Part shown: piece by piece, positions 37,003 to 45,560 of the stretch
Position numbering within the stretch: the first letter of the stretch is position 1
How the letters are laid out: each line of letters starts with the position of its first letter
From: an uncultured Veillonella sp.
GTDB taxonomy: Bacteria; Bacillota; Negativicutes; Veillonellales; Veillonellaceae
Length of the DNA: 64,000 nucleotides
Assembly (NCBI GenBank): GCA_902477915.1
Contig: CABSJA010000002.1
Span: 1 to 64,000, forward strand
Direction: 5' to 3'
Position numbers and translations under genes: made by a program
The notes under the pieces: model-generated
Database searches by the model: none
Told to the model about the DNA's origin: nothing
Seen by the model: the letters and a program-made list of their open reading frames with translations, nothing else

Positions 37003-37668
37003 TTATCTACCCACTAAAGAGGCACAGCCGCCAAGAAGCGCCATGAAAAGTGCCCAAATTATAGCGAAGATTATGGACGTTAAAATACAGGCAATGAAAA
37101 CTTTCATCTTCGTAAGCATTACTTGTCTTGCCATAAGTTCTAAGGATACCCAAATGGATATAACAAGTAAGGCTATTGTTCCTACAAAATAGATAACACC
37201 AGCAAAAGCCCTACTATCGAATGCTAAACCTAACATGCCCATTAAAACCAAGACTATCGTATAACCAATACTAAATAATAGTACCCCATACCCTTGTAGA
37301 TACCAACTAACTTTCATAATCGCCTGTACATTGTCGGTACCACCCATCTTAGTGATAACCCAGTTATATACATAGGAACCGATGGCAACCATCACAAAGG
37401 ACCAGCCGATACAAATAAGCCATGCAAAGATGAACATAAAGCTGGCACCGATACCGAGTAAATAGGTTAAACCAGTAAATTCATTATGAGGGAGAAATGG
37501 AATTAACATAGTCCCAAATAAAGCCAATATAATATATGGGATAGCCCATAAGAATACAGTGCCCCAGAATCCTTTTTGCAATGTCCCCGATTGTACAACT
37601 TGATCAATACCGCCGCTAAAAGGACTCACAAACAACCGCCAAAAATCAGAATACCATTTTGTCTCCAT
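37003..37668 (-). CDS. YIP1-like multi-pass membrane protein
   Basis: This 221-residue protein has about five hydrophobic segments, with a short N-terminal cytosolic stretch (METKWYSDFWRLFVSPFSGG) and the internal VYNWVITKMGGTDNVQAIMK, a pattern seen in bacterial YIP1-domain proteins. ATG 37668 has GAGGTG upstream; longer in-frame starts at 37695 would contain that site. The function of bacterial YIP1 proteins is not known. Confidence 0.75.
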   Translation of the reverse strand: METKWYSDFWRLFVSPFSGGIDQVVQSGTLQKGFWGTVFLWAIPYIILALFGTMLIPFLPHNEFTGLTYLLGIGASFMFIFAWLICIGWSFVMVAIGSYVYNWVITKMGGTDNVQAIMKVSWYLQGYGVLLFSIGYTIVLVLMGMLGLAFDSRAFAGVIYFVGTIALLVISIWVSLELMARQVMLTKMKVFIACILTSIIFAIIWALFMALLGGCASLVGR

Positions 37669-37762
37669 AATACACCTCATGTAATGGGGCCCCATCTCTA
37701 TATATAGGTAAAACTACCCCAAAACTTATAATAGAATCAATGAATTAGATACACAGAGAAAA

Positions 37763-38881
37763 CTAAAACTCTCCCGTACGCTTGCCGTAATGTTTGGAGT
37801 CACCATTTTGCTTCCACCCAACGGTGTCACCGATAGACATAACGCGGCGCGTTAAGCAGTCTTTACATTTGTCTGCATTATCATCTACACAAGGTTTGTT
37901 ATCATATAGCAAATACTTTGCCCGATGTTCAGGGATTGTAATAATAGGCATCAAAATATTGGCACCTGCAGCAAGGCCTTTTTCACGGCCTAGTTTATCC
38001 AAAGCTTGTAATGCAGTAGTAGCTGCAATATTGACATCTTTCAAGAATAAGCGGGTTAAAGCAATCATCTTAAGGCCTAATTGAATACGGCGCAATTTAC
38101 CAGCTTCATCATCGATGCCCATCGCTAATGCTTCTTGGCCTAGCGGCGTATCGTGATGTACCACATACGGACCCATGCCAATCATATCGATATCCATATC
38201 GCGATAGAACAAGATATCATTTACAAGGTCTTCTTCGGTTTGACCAGGCAAACCAATCATAACACCTGTACCCACTTGGAAACCTACACGGCGCAAGCTA
38301 CGTAAGCATTCAACGCGCGTTTCAAAGGAGTGTAGTTCATCTTGAGGATGAATTTTATGATATAGCTCTTTATTTGTTGTTTCAATGCGCAATAAATAAC
38401 GACTAGCGCCGGCTTCACGCATGCGGCGGTACGCCTCTTCGCTTTGTTCCCCTACGCACATCGTAATGCCAAGGGATCCATCGCCAATAGCTTTAATATC
38501 GCGAATTAAATCCACCACATAATCTACAAAAACATCATCACAACGTTCGCCAGATTGAAGTGTAATAGAACCATATTCATGGTCATAGGCCCACTGCGCC
38601 ATCTTGATGATATCTTCACGGTTCATATCAAAGCGTTCCGTCTTGTCATTTTCACGACGGATACCGCAGTAATTACAGTTTTTGATGCATCGGTTCGAGA
38701 ACTCGATGAGGCCACGATAATACGCTACAGGCTTTACATATTTCGCCTTCACTTCATAAGCCTTTTTATATATTAACTGCAACTGTTCTTCATCAGTTAC
38801 AGACATGAGAAATCTTAGCTCATCCTCTGTTAGCCATTCATCGCCAACGAGGTCTTTTGCGAGAATGTCTTGCACTTGCAA
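37763..38881 (-). CDS. hydE: Radical SAM protein HydE
   Basis: This 372-residue radical SAM enzyme is a maturase for the [FeFe]-hydrogenase H-cluster. The SAM cluster motif is CIKNCNYCGIR, and a second cluster site typical of HydE (Cys, 7 residues, Cys, 2 residues, Cys) is seen in CVDDNADKCKDC near the C terminus. Other blocks are GSITLQSGERCDD and GTGVMIGLPGQTEEDL. I place the start at TTG 38881 because AAGGAAGTGA lies just upstream; an in-frame ATG at 38899 overlaps yaaA and has no site. HydF and HydG are not in this window. Confidence 0.88.
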   Translation of the reverse strand: MQVQDILAKDLVGDEWLTEDELRFLMSVTDEEQLQLIYKKAYEVKAKYVKPVAYYRGLIEFSNRCIKNCNYCGIRRENDKTERFDMNREDIIKMAQWAYDHEYGSITLQSGERCDDVFVDYVVDLIRDIKAIGDGSLGITMCVGEQSEEAYRRMREAGASRYLLRIETTNKELYHKIHPQDELHSFETRVECLRSLRRVGFQVGTGVMIGLPGQTEEDLVNDILFYRDMDIDMIGMGPYVVHHDTPLGQEALAMGIDDEAGKLRRIQLGLKMIALTRLFLKDVNIAATTALQALDKLGREKGLAAGANILMPIITIPEHRAKYLLYDNKPCVDDNADKCKDCLTRRVMSIGDTVGWKQNGDSKHYGKRTGEF

Positions 38882-38885
38882 ACAA

Positions 38886-39632
38886 TCACTTCCTTTCATA
38901 ACGAACCGTCATCGATTCGCTTGGTATGGTAATGGATTCAATATCGGTAACACAGATAAATCCATTAATTTCACGGGGCAAATCCCGCAGATGCTTCACT
39001 TGCTCCGTCAAACATGCATGGGCCATCATGCCACGACTCATTTTAGAGGACGTACTCATCTGTTTAAATGTGTCGCCTCGCAATTCCCAAAACTCAACAG
39101 TTACCACCTTAGGATGGTTCACCATTTTCGCATATTCTTTAGACGCTAGATTTAGGATCCAATCTTCCTTGTGAAAGTATGCATCCACCGTTTCGCGCCA
39201 CGTGTCGTATAAATTAATGCCTACCTTATCAACCATATCTAATCGATAGTCTCTAACGCCCATCGTAGGCTCTACAACGCCGTATAGGGCAGACATCACA
39301 ACGAGGTGGCTTTCACCAAAGGCCTTAGCCTCATCGGACAAGTTCTGCCAGTCTAAATATTTGAAGGCAATACCATCGTAGCTTTCACAAGCAAGCCCAA
39401 CAGGATGGGACTCAAAATCTTGATAGAATTCAAAGAGCGCCTGCGCCTTATCATCCTTTAATTTTAAAGCCTTGCCAAGGGCGGCCACATCGAGAGATTG
39501 CACATGTTTTACAATGTCTTGTGTGATGTGCGGTTGAAATTGACCGTCTAAGACTGCAGTATGTACTGCCCCATCATTGGTAGCAGCAGGAGTAATCGTT
39601 TTAGTCTTACTAGGAGAGAGGACGATTTTCAT
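38886..39632 (-). CDS. yaaA: Peroxide stress protein YaaA
   Basis: This 248-residue protein belongs to the YaaA/DUF328 family, DNA-binding-like proteins that limit free iron and oxidative damage. Family blocks are MKIVLSPSKTK at the N terminus, YDGIAFKYLD, VMSALYGVVEPTMGVRDYRL and GMMAHACLTEQV. GGAG precedes ATG 39632, which lies inside the last codons of the upstream gene (23-base overlap). Its end nearly touches hydE, so the three genes form one unit. Confidence 0.93.
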   Translation of the reverse strand: MKIVLSPSKTKTITPAATNDGAVHTAVLDGQFQPHITQDIVKHVQSLDVAALGKALKLKDDKAQALFEFYQDFESHPVGLACESYDGIAFKYLDWQNLSDEAKAFGESHLVVMSALYGVVEPTMGVRDYRLDMVDKVGINLYDTWRETVDAYFHKEDWILNLASKEYAKMVNHPKVVTVEFWELRGDTFKQMSTSSKMSRGMMAHACLTEQVKHLRDLPREINGFICVTDIESITIPSESMTVRYERK

Positions 39633-40212
39633 GGGATAACTCCGCCTTGATAGTTTCCTCTGTCAAATTGTCAATCAACTCAGGATTCCACAACATGAGA
39701 GGTACAGCCACTACGTGACTTGCTTTCATCTCTTTACATAAATTAATGCATTCTTTGAGATAATCGGAGTCTTCATCTACAAGGTCGCATACGATCACAA
39801 CGTGACGGCCTTTTAGATTAACACCTTCGTAGTCGATGCTTCCAGCAGATACTGTAAGCATACCTGTTTCCAAACGGCCTTCGCTCATGTCATTCAAACG
39901 AGACATCAACACATGCTCAAGCATAGTGGATACAGGTGTCACTACGCGGCCAATGCCGATAAGAGCCTCAGGTTGGGCATGAACAATAACAGTTTTCTTG
40001 CGTTTATCTGTTCTAAAATCAACGAGAGCTTTTTCTAAAGCACCAAAGAATACGAATAATTGCCAAGGATCAAAAGAACCTGTTTGGAACATGTCGATAA
40101 CAGAACCATCCTCATCCATATTTAGGCGCGTTAATAATTCCTCTGCAATGTCGTTTACAACAACACTGAAATCAGATTGCATTGCATCTTGTACTTTTAC
40201 TTCGTCTGCCAT
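39610..40212 (-). CDS. Unrecognised 200-residue cytosolic protein
   Basis: I do not recognise a family. The protein has no signal peptide or membrane segment. A segment near residue 130 (GRHVVIVCDLVDEDSDYLKE followed by a helix and HVVAVPLML) has the rhythm of the PRPP-binding loop of type I phosphoribosyltransferases, but the key glycines and threonine are missing, so any similarity is structural at best. AGGAGG precedes ATG 40212. It overlaps yaaA by 23 bases, so the products are probably made together. Confidence 0.75.
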   Translation of the reverse strand: MADEVKVQDAMQSDFSVVVNDIAEELLTRLNMDEDGSVIDMFQTGSFDPWQLFVFFGALEKALVDFRTDKRKKTVIVHAQPEALIGIGRVVTPVSTMLEHVLMSRLNDMSEGRLETGMLTVSAGSIDYEGVNLKGRHVVIVCDLVDEDSDYLKECINLCKEMKASHVVAVPLMLWNPELIDNLTEETIKAELSHENRPLS

Positions 40213-40356
40213 TAGGTCCTCCTAATTTCTATCTATTACACTGGGGAGGGAATTCTCCCTACAGATTTATGCTATCTTTAATTGTAACATATTTTATAGC
40301 CCCCATGGGTATTCTTGGATACGCTTTTTACATAATCAATATACATAACCTACTAA

Positions 40357-40386
40357 GAAAAAAAGACCGCCAACGCGGTCTTTTTC
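40357..40386 (-). terminator. Terminator after mntH
   Basis: On the minus strand AAAAAGACCGC, GTTG loop, GCGGTCTTTTTTT lies 37 bases after the transporter stop. Confidence 0.9.
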
Positions 40387-40422
40387 TCTATCATTATTAG
40401 CTTTAAATGATGAGCTTATATG

Positions 40423-41685
40423 TTATGCGCCTACATAGAGTAAGTAGATATTCATAACGGTTACCACAATGCCAATGCCCCATAATAGTACATTCGTATA
40501 TGTATGGTTCGCATATTGTCCCATCACCTTGCGGCTACTAGTCATATAGAGCTGCAAGAAAATAGTAATAGGCAATTGCAAGCTCAAGAACATTTGAGAG
40601 ATCAACAAGGCTTGGAATGAATCGGTAACGAATACAATCAAAAGCAATGCTGGAATATAGGTTAACGCCAAACCTAGTCTTGTATGGAAGTCTTTCATAT
40701 CATAAGACTCACCAAACATGCCGGCAAAGATACTCGCCCCTGCCATGCCTGCCGTAGCAGACGATGCAAAGCCAGCAAAGAGCAATGCGATAGCAAAGAT
40801 AGTACCTGCTGCAGGGCCAATGAGAGGTCGTAACAACTCCTCCGCCTGTTCAAGCTCTGTTACTTCAATGCCGTGAGTAAAGAACACTGCTGCCGCCAGT
40901 AAAATCATGGCGGAGTTAATCATCCACCCAATCCCCATAGAGAATAAGGTATCTAGAAATTCATAACGCAATTGGCGCTTCATTACAGAAGGATCTTGCG
41001 TGTTGAACTGGCGACTTTGGATGATTTCTGAGTGCAAAAACAAATTGTGAGGCATAATAACAGCCCCTAAGATACTCAAAATAACGAGCATAGATTCATT
41101 CGGAATCTTAGGATCTACCCAACCAATGCCTGCTGCCGCCCAGTCTACATTGACCATATTGACCTCAATGAGGTAGGCCAACGCAATAAGGGATACAAAG
41201 CCAGCAATGATACGCTCTAACTTTCGATAAGAGTTTGTTATGAGCATAATTGTACATATAACAGCCGTTAATACACTACCTATCAGAAGCGGAATGCCAA
41301 AGAGCATTTTCAATGCAATAGCAGCGCCGATAAATTCAGCCAATGCTGTCGCTGCAGCTGCAATGCCAGCTGTACTCAATACAAAGCGAGACACGTAACG
41401 CGGTAAAAATTCATAGGCACATTCTGATAAGCATTGGCCCCGTACAATGCCTAAATGAGCCACATTATGCTGCAATAAAATCAGCATAATCGTAGATAGT
41501 GTTACTACCCATAAAAGTTCGTAACCATAACTAGCACCGGCCGCAAGATTAGCCGCCCAATTGCCAGGGTCGATAAACCCTACAGTTACGATAATGCCAG
41601 GCCCTATAAATTTGAAGACCTCGCTCACCTGGTGCTTACCATTTTGGTGAACAGTAAACAACTGTTTCTTTAAGAAATCAATCAT
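40423..41685 (-). CDS. mntH: Nramp-family manganese/divalent metal transporter
   Basis: This 420-residue inner-membrane symporter imports Mn2+ (and possibly Fe2+). The metal-binding motif in TM1 is GFIDPGNWAAN and the TM6 motif is VIMPHNLFLHSEI, both canonical for Nramp transporters. About eleven hydrophobic segments are present. AAGGAG precedes ATG 41685. It lies 20 bases after the gene at 41705, so both are expressed from the promoter near 42500. No metalloregulator site could be identified with confidence. Confidence 0.95.
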   Translation of the reverse strand: MIDFLKKQLFTVHQNGKHQVSEVFKFIGPGIIVTVGFIDPGNWAANLAAGASYGYELLWVVTLSTIMLILLQHNVAHLGIVRGQCLSECAYEFLPRYVSRFVLSTAGIAAAATALAEFIGAAIALKMLFGIPLLIGSVLTAVICTIMLITNSYRKLERIIAGFVSLIALAYLIEVNMVNVDWAAAGIGWVDPKIPNESMLVILSILGAVIMPHNLFLHSEIIQSRQFNTQDPSVMKRQLRYEFLDTLFSMGIGWMINSAMILLAAAVFFTHGIEVTELEQAEELLRPLIGPAAGTIFAIALLFAGFASSATAGMAGASIFAGMFGESYDMKDFHTRLGLALTYIPALLLIVFVTDSFQALLISQMFLSLQLPITIFLQLYMTSSRKVMGQYANHTYTNVLLWGIGIVVTVMNIYLLYVGA

Positions 41686-41704
41686 TATAACTCCTTATTA
41701 AGGG

Positions 41705-42457
41705 TTATAGAGTAAAGGTCATCTCCGTTTGCATGCGAGCATCGGTTTTAGATTTTGTATCCTTGCCACCGGTATAACGGATGCGCACATTATTATTTAC
41801 TTTAACACGAGAATCATCAATTTTAAATTTCTTCATTTTTTCTTTGATTTGTTCATCTGTTAAAGCGCGCTCTTCTGGTTTTGCCACTTCATCATTAGCT
41901 GTATCTAAAGCCTCTTGTTGAGATTTAGATACTTGGTATGTCTTACCAGACTTCTTAGCTTTTTCAGCACGTTTTTCGTCTAATTTTTGACGGCGCTCTC
42001 GGGTAACTTTCTTGTCGCGACCGATACGATAGTCCATTACATCACGCATATTTTCTTGATAAATACGCAATGCATATTGGCGATCGTTTTCGTTCATTTG
42101 CTCCCGTTTCGTTACTACCTCATCGATAAGAGGCATAAGCTCATCCTTTGTATAGCTTGTAGTGCCATCAAAAACAAAACCATGTGTATCTGTAATAGCA
42201 CCGTGTTTAATTAGCGTTTGTAATGCCGTATACGTCCAATCATTTGGCGTAATTACACCAGCACTCGCATGATGTTCTGCGTTACTAGAGCTTCTTACAG
42301 TTTCTACATCAGCACTCACACCATCCACCATAGGACGTGCACTTGGAATAGCAATGCTTTCAGCATGAACAAAGCCAACAGAGGCAACAAGACATAATGC
42401 ACCGACACCAATAGCGCGACGAAGTAAATTCATGTGACGTGTATATTTTATATTCAT
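41705..42457 (-). CDS. Secreted Lys/Glu-rich protein with SLH-like segment
   Basis: This 250-residue protein has a signal peptide (LLRRAIGVGALCLVASVGFV, cleaved after VHA). The segment NDWTYTALQTLIKHGAITDT up to ELMPLIDEVV resembles an S-layer homology motif, which in Negativicutes binds modified peptidoglycan. A charged helix follows (KKVTRERRQKLDEKRAEKAK), then a C-terminal VNNNVRIRYTGGKDTKSKTD. It may be periplasmic and wall-bound. ATG 42457 follows AAGGAG. It is the first gene of the mntH unit, which is unusual; the link is unexplained. Confidence 0.75.
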   Translation of the reverse strand: MNIKYTRHMNLLRRAIGVGALCLVASVGFVHAESIAIPSARPMVDGVSADVETVRSSSNAEHHASAGVITPNDWTYTALQTLIKHGAITDTHGFVFDGTTSYTKDELMPLIDEVVTKREQMNENDRQYALRIYQENMRDVMDYRIGRDKKVTRERRQKLDEKRAEKAKKSGKTYQVSKSQQEALDTANDEVAKPEERALTDEQIKEKMKKFKIDDSRVKVNNNVRIRYTGGKDTKSKTDARMQTEMTFTL

Positions 42458-42491
42458 AAGAGTCTCCTTAAAATTACATTTTATACAATCT

Positions 42492-42520
42492 ATTATATGA
42501 AACCCCTTGTCATACGTCAA
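42492..42520 (-). promoter_or_regulatory. Promoter of the SLH-like gene and mntH
   Basis: On the minus strand TTGACG (42520-42515), a 17-base spacer and a perfect TATAAT (42497-42492) lie about 35 bases before the start at 42457. Confidence 0.82.
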
Positions 42521-42623
42521 CTCTATAACCTTACACGCCTGTATACATCAATATTTACAAGACCTTAAACTCATTTGAGTCCTTACACATTAAGGTCCAT
42601 ACCTAGTAAATACTACAATAAAC

Positions 42624-42656
42624 AAAAAGACCTCACATCGCGTGATGTGAGGTCTC
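42624..42656 (-). terminator. Terminator after tRNA-Ser
   Basis: On the minus strand AGACCTCACATC, a short loop and GATGTGAGGTCT are followed by TTTTTG, immediately after the tRNA 3' end. Confidence 0.93.
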
Positions 42657-42660
42657 AGCA

Positions 42661-42751
42661 TGGCGGAGGATTAGGGATTCGAACCCTAGCGACGGTAACC
42701 CGCCCTAACGATTTAGCAAACCGTCCTCTTCAGCCTCTTGAGTAATCCTCC
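42661..42751 (-). tRNA. tRNA-Ser (anticodon GCU)
   Basis: The minus strand folds as a 91-base tRNA with a long variable arm. The acceptor stem GGAGGAT pairs with ATCCTCC, the anticodon stem ACGGT/ATCGT encloses the loop TTGCTAA (anticodon GCU, reading AGC and AGU), and the T arm is CTAGGGTTCGAATCCCTA. The 3' CCA is encoded. The class II variable arm confirms serine. Confidence 0.96.
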
Positions 42752-42796
42752 ATGCTTTACTGGGTAATCATATCATACCCAATAAGGCATTGTCAA

Positions 42797-42840
42797 TAAA
42801 AAACCGCTAACTACTAGAGTCTCTAATAGTTAGCGGTTTA
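42797..42840 (-). terminator. Terminator after cysE
   Basis: On the minus strand AACCGCTAACTA, a loop and TAGTTAGCGGTT are followed by TTTTATT, 21 bases after the cysE stop. Confidence 0.92.
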
Positions 42841-42861
42841 TATAATTTATTTACTACTATA

Positions 42862-43470
42862 TTAAATATAGTATTCTATATAGCCATCAGGGATTTTCTT
42901 TTCCTCCGCCTTACCGGTATTAGTACGACGAGGTTTACGGACATACATATTTTCTGGATCCGTTTCGAAGATAACCATGTCTTTAGGGATATCATGTTTA
43001 ATAACAAGGTTACAACCGATTTTTGTGCGTGCCCCAATAGTAATATCACCTAGGATTTTTGTGCCTGTACCGATGAGCACTTCGTCTTCGATGGTTGGAT
43101 GGCGTTTTTCCTGTTTAGAGGACATACCGCCTAACGTGACTTGATGGAACAGTGTTACATTATCACCTACGATGGCAGTTTCACCGATTACAACGCCCAT
43201 ACCATGGTCAATAAATAAACCGCGGCCAATCGTTGCACCTGGGTGAATTTCAATGCCCGTTACGTGACGAGAATGTAATGCCACCCGACGCGCCAAGGTT
43301 GGCCACCCCGCCTTATAGAGGCGGTGCGCAAAGAAATGCCAGAATAAGGCCGTAATATGTGGATACGTCCAAATAACCATCCACACACTTGTTGCGGCTG
43401 GGTCAGAATCCATTACGCGCTTAATATTATATTGAATTTTGCCCCATAATTCACGCAAACCTTGCATCAT
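42862..43470 (-). CDS. cysE: Serine O-acetyltransferase
   Basis: This 202-residue left-handed beta-helix enzyme acetylates serine with acetyl-CoA to give O-acetylserine. The hexapeptide core is HPGATIGRGLFIDHGMGVVI with GETAIVGDNVTLFHQVTLGG, and the KRHPTIEDEVLIGTG block follows. GGAG precedes two successive ATGs (43470/43467). It lies downstream of cysK on the same strand with a 100-base gap, giving both steps of cysteine synthesis. Confidence 0.95.
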   Translation of the reverse strand: MMQGLRELWGKIQYNIKRVMDSDPAATSVWMVIWTYPHITALFWHFFAHRLYKAGWPTLARRVALHSRHVTGIEIHPGATIGRGLFIDHGMGVVIGETAIVGDNVTLFHQVTLGGMSSKQEKRHPTIEDEVLIGTGTKILGDITIGARTKIGCNLVIKHDIPKDMVIFETDPENMYVRKPRRTNTGKAEEKKIPDGYIEYYI

Positions 43471-43570
43471 AGTGACTCCATCTCAAATAACTCTACTCAT
43501 ATAACATATAGTATACAACATATGTGGTCTGTATTCCTATACATATGATGTTTTATCTATGCGAAATCCG

Positions 43571-44485
43571 TTATTTTACATATTCGTTATTAGCAAAATC
43601 CAAGAGGGATAAATATTTTTCTACCCCATCTGGTGCAATAACCACTATATTCGCCTTTGGTTCTTCTCGTGCAATGCGCTTAGCTGCTACGATAGCGGCC
43701 CCCGCTGAAAGTCCAATAGAAACACCGCTTTCACGCATAAAGGTTTGTACTTCGCCAAAAGCTTCTTCATCACTTACAGTTTGTACGCCGTCCATCAAGC
43801 TTTGGTCGAAATTTTCAGGAATAAAGCCCGCACCAATGCCTTGAATTTTGTGAGGACCGCCCTTGCCTTCTGTAATGGCCGGAGATCCTGTTGGTTCCAC
43901 TGCGATAGCTTTCAGATTCGGATTATGCTCTTTCAATCGTCTAGTAACACCTGTGAAAGTACCACCTGTACCGATACCTGCCACAAATACGTCTACATTC
44001 GGCACTTGTTCTACGATTTCAGCGCCCGTAGTACGGTAATGTATATCTGGATTCGCAGGATTTACAAATTGGCCCAACGTAAACGCATTAGGATATTTCT
44101 CTAAGATTTCATTTGCTCGTTCAAGAGCACCCTTCATGCCCGTTTCTTTTGCTGTTAAGATGAGCTGTGCACCGTACGCCTTGATAAGCTCACGACGTTC
44201 TTTACTCATGCTTTCAGGCATAATAATTACAGTTTTAATATGTAAGATAGCGCCCACCATGGCAAGAGCAATACCTGTATTGCCACTTGTAGCCTCTACG
44301 ATAATGCTATCCTCGTGAAGGCGTCCTTTCTCCTTAGCATCTTGCAACATACCAAGTACTGCGCGATCTTTCACAGAACCGCCTACATTATATTTTTCAA
44401 GCTTTACATAAATATTGGTATTTGGTAATTGATATACCGGAGTTTTACCAATTAGTTCAGTTGTTTGATTTGTGACTATACTCAT
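43571..44485 (-). CDS. cysK: Cysteine synthase (O-acetylserine sulfhydrylase)
   Basis: This 304-residue PLP enzyme makes cysteine from O-acetylserine and sulfide. The PLP lysine is in NVGGSVKDRAVLGML, the substrate loop is EATSGNTGIALAMVGA, and the phosphate site is GIGTGGTFTGVTR. ATG 44485 is chosen because AAAGGAG lies 6 bases upstream; a longer frame to 44533 would include the leader terminator. The gene is preceded by a terminator with no promoter after it, which suggests attenuation. Confidence 0.95.
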   Translation of the reverse strand: MSIVTNQTTELIGKTPVYQLPNTNIYVKLEKYNVGGSVKDRAVLGMLQDAKEKGRLHEDSIIVEATSGNTGIALAMVGAILHIKTVIIMPESMSKERRELIKAYGAQLILTAKETGMKGALERANEILEKYPNAFTLGQFVNPANPDIHYRTTGAEIVEQVPNVDVFVAGIGTGGTFTGVTRRLKEHNPNLKAIAVEPTGSPAITEGKGGPHKIQGIGAGFIPENFDQSLMDGVQTVSDEEAFGEVQTFMRESGVSIGLSAGAAIVAAKRIAREEPKANIVVIAPDGVEKYLSLLDFANNEYVK

Positions 44486-44511
44486 CTGATTCTCCTTTTG
44501 GTGATAGATGA

Positions 44512-44644
44512 TAAAAATCGTCCTCAGGAACATCCCAAGGACGATATGAATTTCACCTTGTTATTCTCTATACACTGGATATAACCATTTGTGTATTCTC
44601 ATAAATACAATCATACTCTATCACCTGCATCTATGCATTGTCAA
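44512..44644 (-). promoter_or_regulatory. cysK leader with promoter and attenuator-like terminator
   Basis: On the minus strand TTGACA (44644-44639), an 18-base spacer and TAGAGT (44620-44615) form a promoter. The leader then contains a hairpin (ATACAC...GTGTAT with inner TGG/CCA) and ends in an intrinsic terminator (ATCGTCCT...AGGACGAT then TTTTTA, 44545-44512) only about 15 bases before the cysK ribosome binding site. No known riboswitch or T-box consensus is recognised; a 13-codon frame (from ATG at about 44601) overlaps the first hairpin. Confidence 0.6.
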
Positions 44645-44698
44645 GAGAATGAGAACCGCTTTTAAAACCCTAAAAATATAGGAAATAACTAGGTTTAT

Positions 44699-45559
44699 TT
44701 ATAATTTTGTCAGTGTGTCTACCACCATACCCCAAGTAACAGGCACCATAATAATAACTAGCGCGAGTCCGATAAAGATGACTGTCCCTAGTATAACGGT
44801 AAGTCGTGGAAGGATGGCTATCACGGTACTATTCGCTACATTATACGCCTTATCTATGTCATAGTGTAGCGCTACATAGCCCCACAGGAATCCTGCTATC
44901 ACATATATCGCTACATAAGTGTCCAGTATGATATGCGTTGATGTCATCGTTTCAACATGCATTAACCGATTGATGACTGGTGAAAGTAGCACATTAGCAA
45001 GCATTGCTATAAGCTTGAACCATATAAGGCATATAATATAAGGCCACATAGTTCTCATGGTCATCCGCAACATATAAAGCAGACCAACTATACCTGAACC
45101 CAATGTGCCCTTTGTATGTGCCATGTACCGTTCCATCCAAGACGGTTGTTCTTTGCCTTGATGTAGTTGGTCATAATGAAACGATAAATTTCTTTCACCA
45201 TGCGCCAAATCGACGAGGCCTAACACTTGTAACAACACCAGAGCAAAAACGACAACAACGCCTATTTGGAAGCTTTCACTAAAGAATAGAGCCATCGGGT
45301 CAAATGTTAGCTCACTCAAAGACGATAGATTACCATAAACATCATAAAATGCAGCATATATGCCATTTGTTATGAGTACATCCACGATAAATAGGGTCAA
45401 TATAAAAATAATATACCCATTCCACCGAGTCCATCTGCTGAGATGTGACAACTGCGTATGCTCCCCTACGATTATGGATGCAGGGTGAATAGACAAGATC
45501 ACACCGATCATAAAAAACATTATGAACGATGTGCCCATTGTTATATATTCATATACCAT
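44699..45559 (-). CDS. Unrecognised multi-pass membrane protein
   Basis: This 286-residue protein has about six to seven hydrophobic segments, one near the N terminus (SFIMFFMIGVILSIHPASII) and the last near the C terminus (LALVIIMVPVTWGMVVDTL). I do not recognise a family. Its ATG lies 1 base after the queF stop with no clear ribosome binding site, so it depends on translational coupling. That suggests a link with queF, possibly transport, but this is inference. Confidence 0.75.
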   Translation of the reverse strand: MVYEYITMGTSFIMFFMIGVILSIHPASIIVGEHTQLSHLSRWTRWNGYIIFILTLFIVDVLITNGIYAAFYDVYGNLSSLSELTFDPMALFFSESFQIGVVVVFALVLLQVLGLVDLAHGERNLSFHYDQLHQGKEQPSWMERYMAHTKGTLGSGIVGLLYMLRMTMRTMWPYIICLIWFKLIAMLANVLLSPVINRLMHVETMTSTHIILDTYVAIYVIAGFLWGYVALHYDIDKAYNVANSTVIAILPRLTVILGTVIFIGLALVIIMVPVTWGMVVDTLTKL

Positions 45560-45560
45560 A

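Noticed and set aside
37328..37342. T-box-like string GGTACCACCC
   Set aside because: It is inside the YIP1-like coding sequence (Gly-Gly-Thr codons) and has no terminator or stem I around it.
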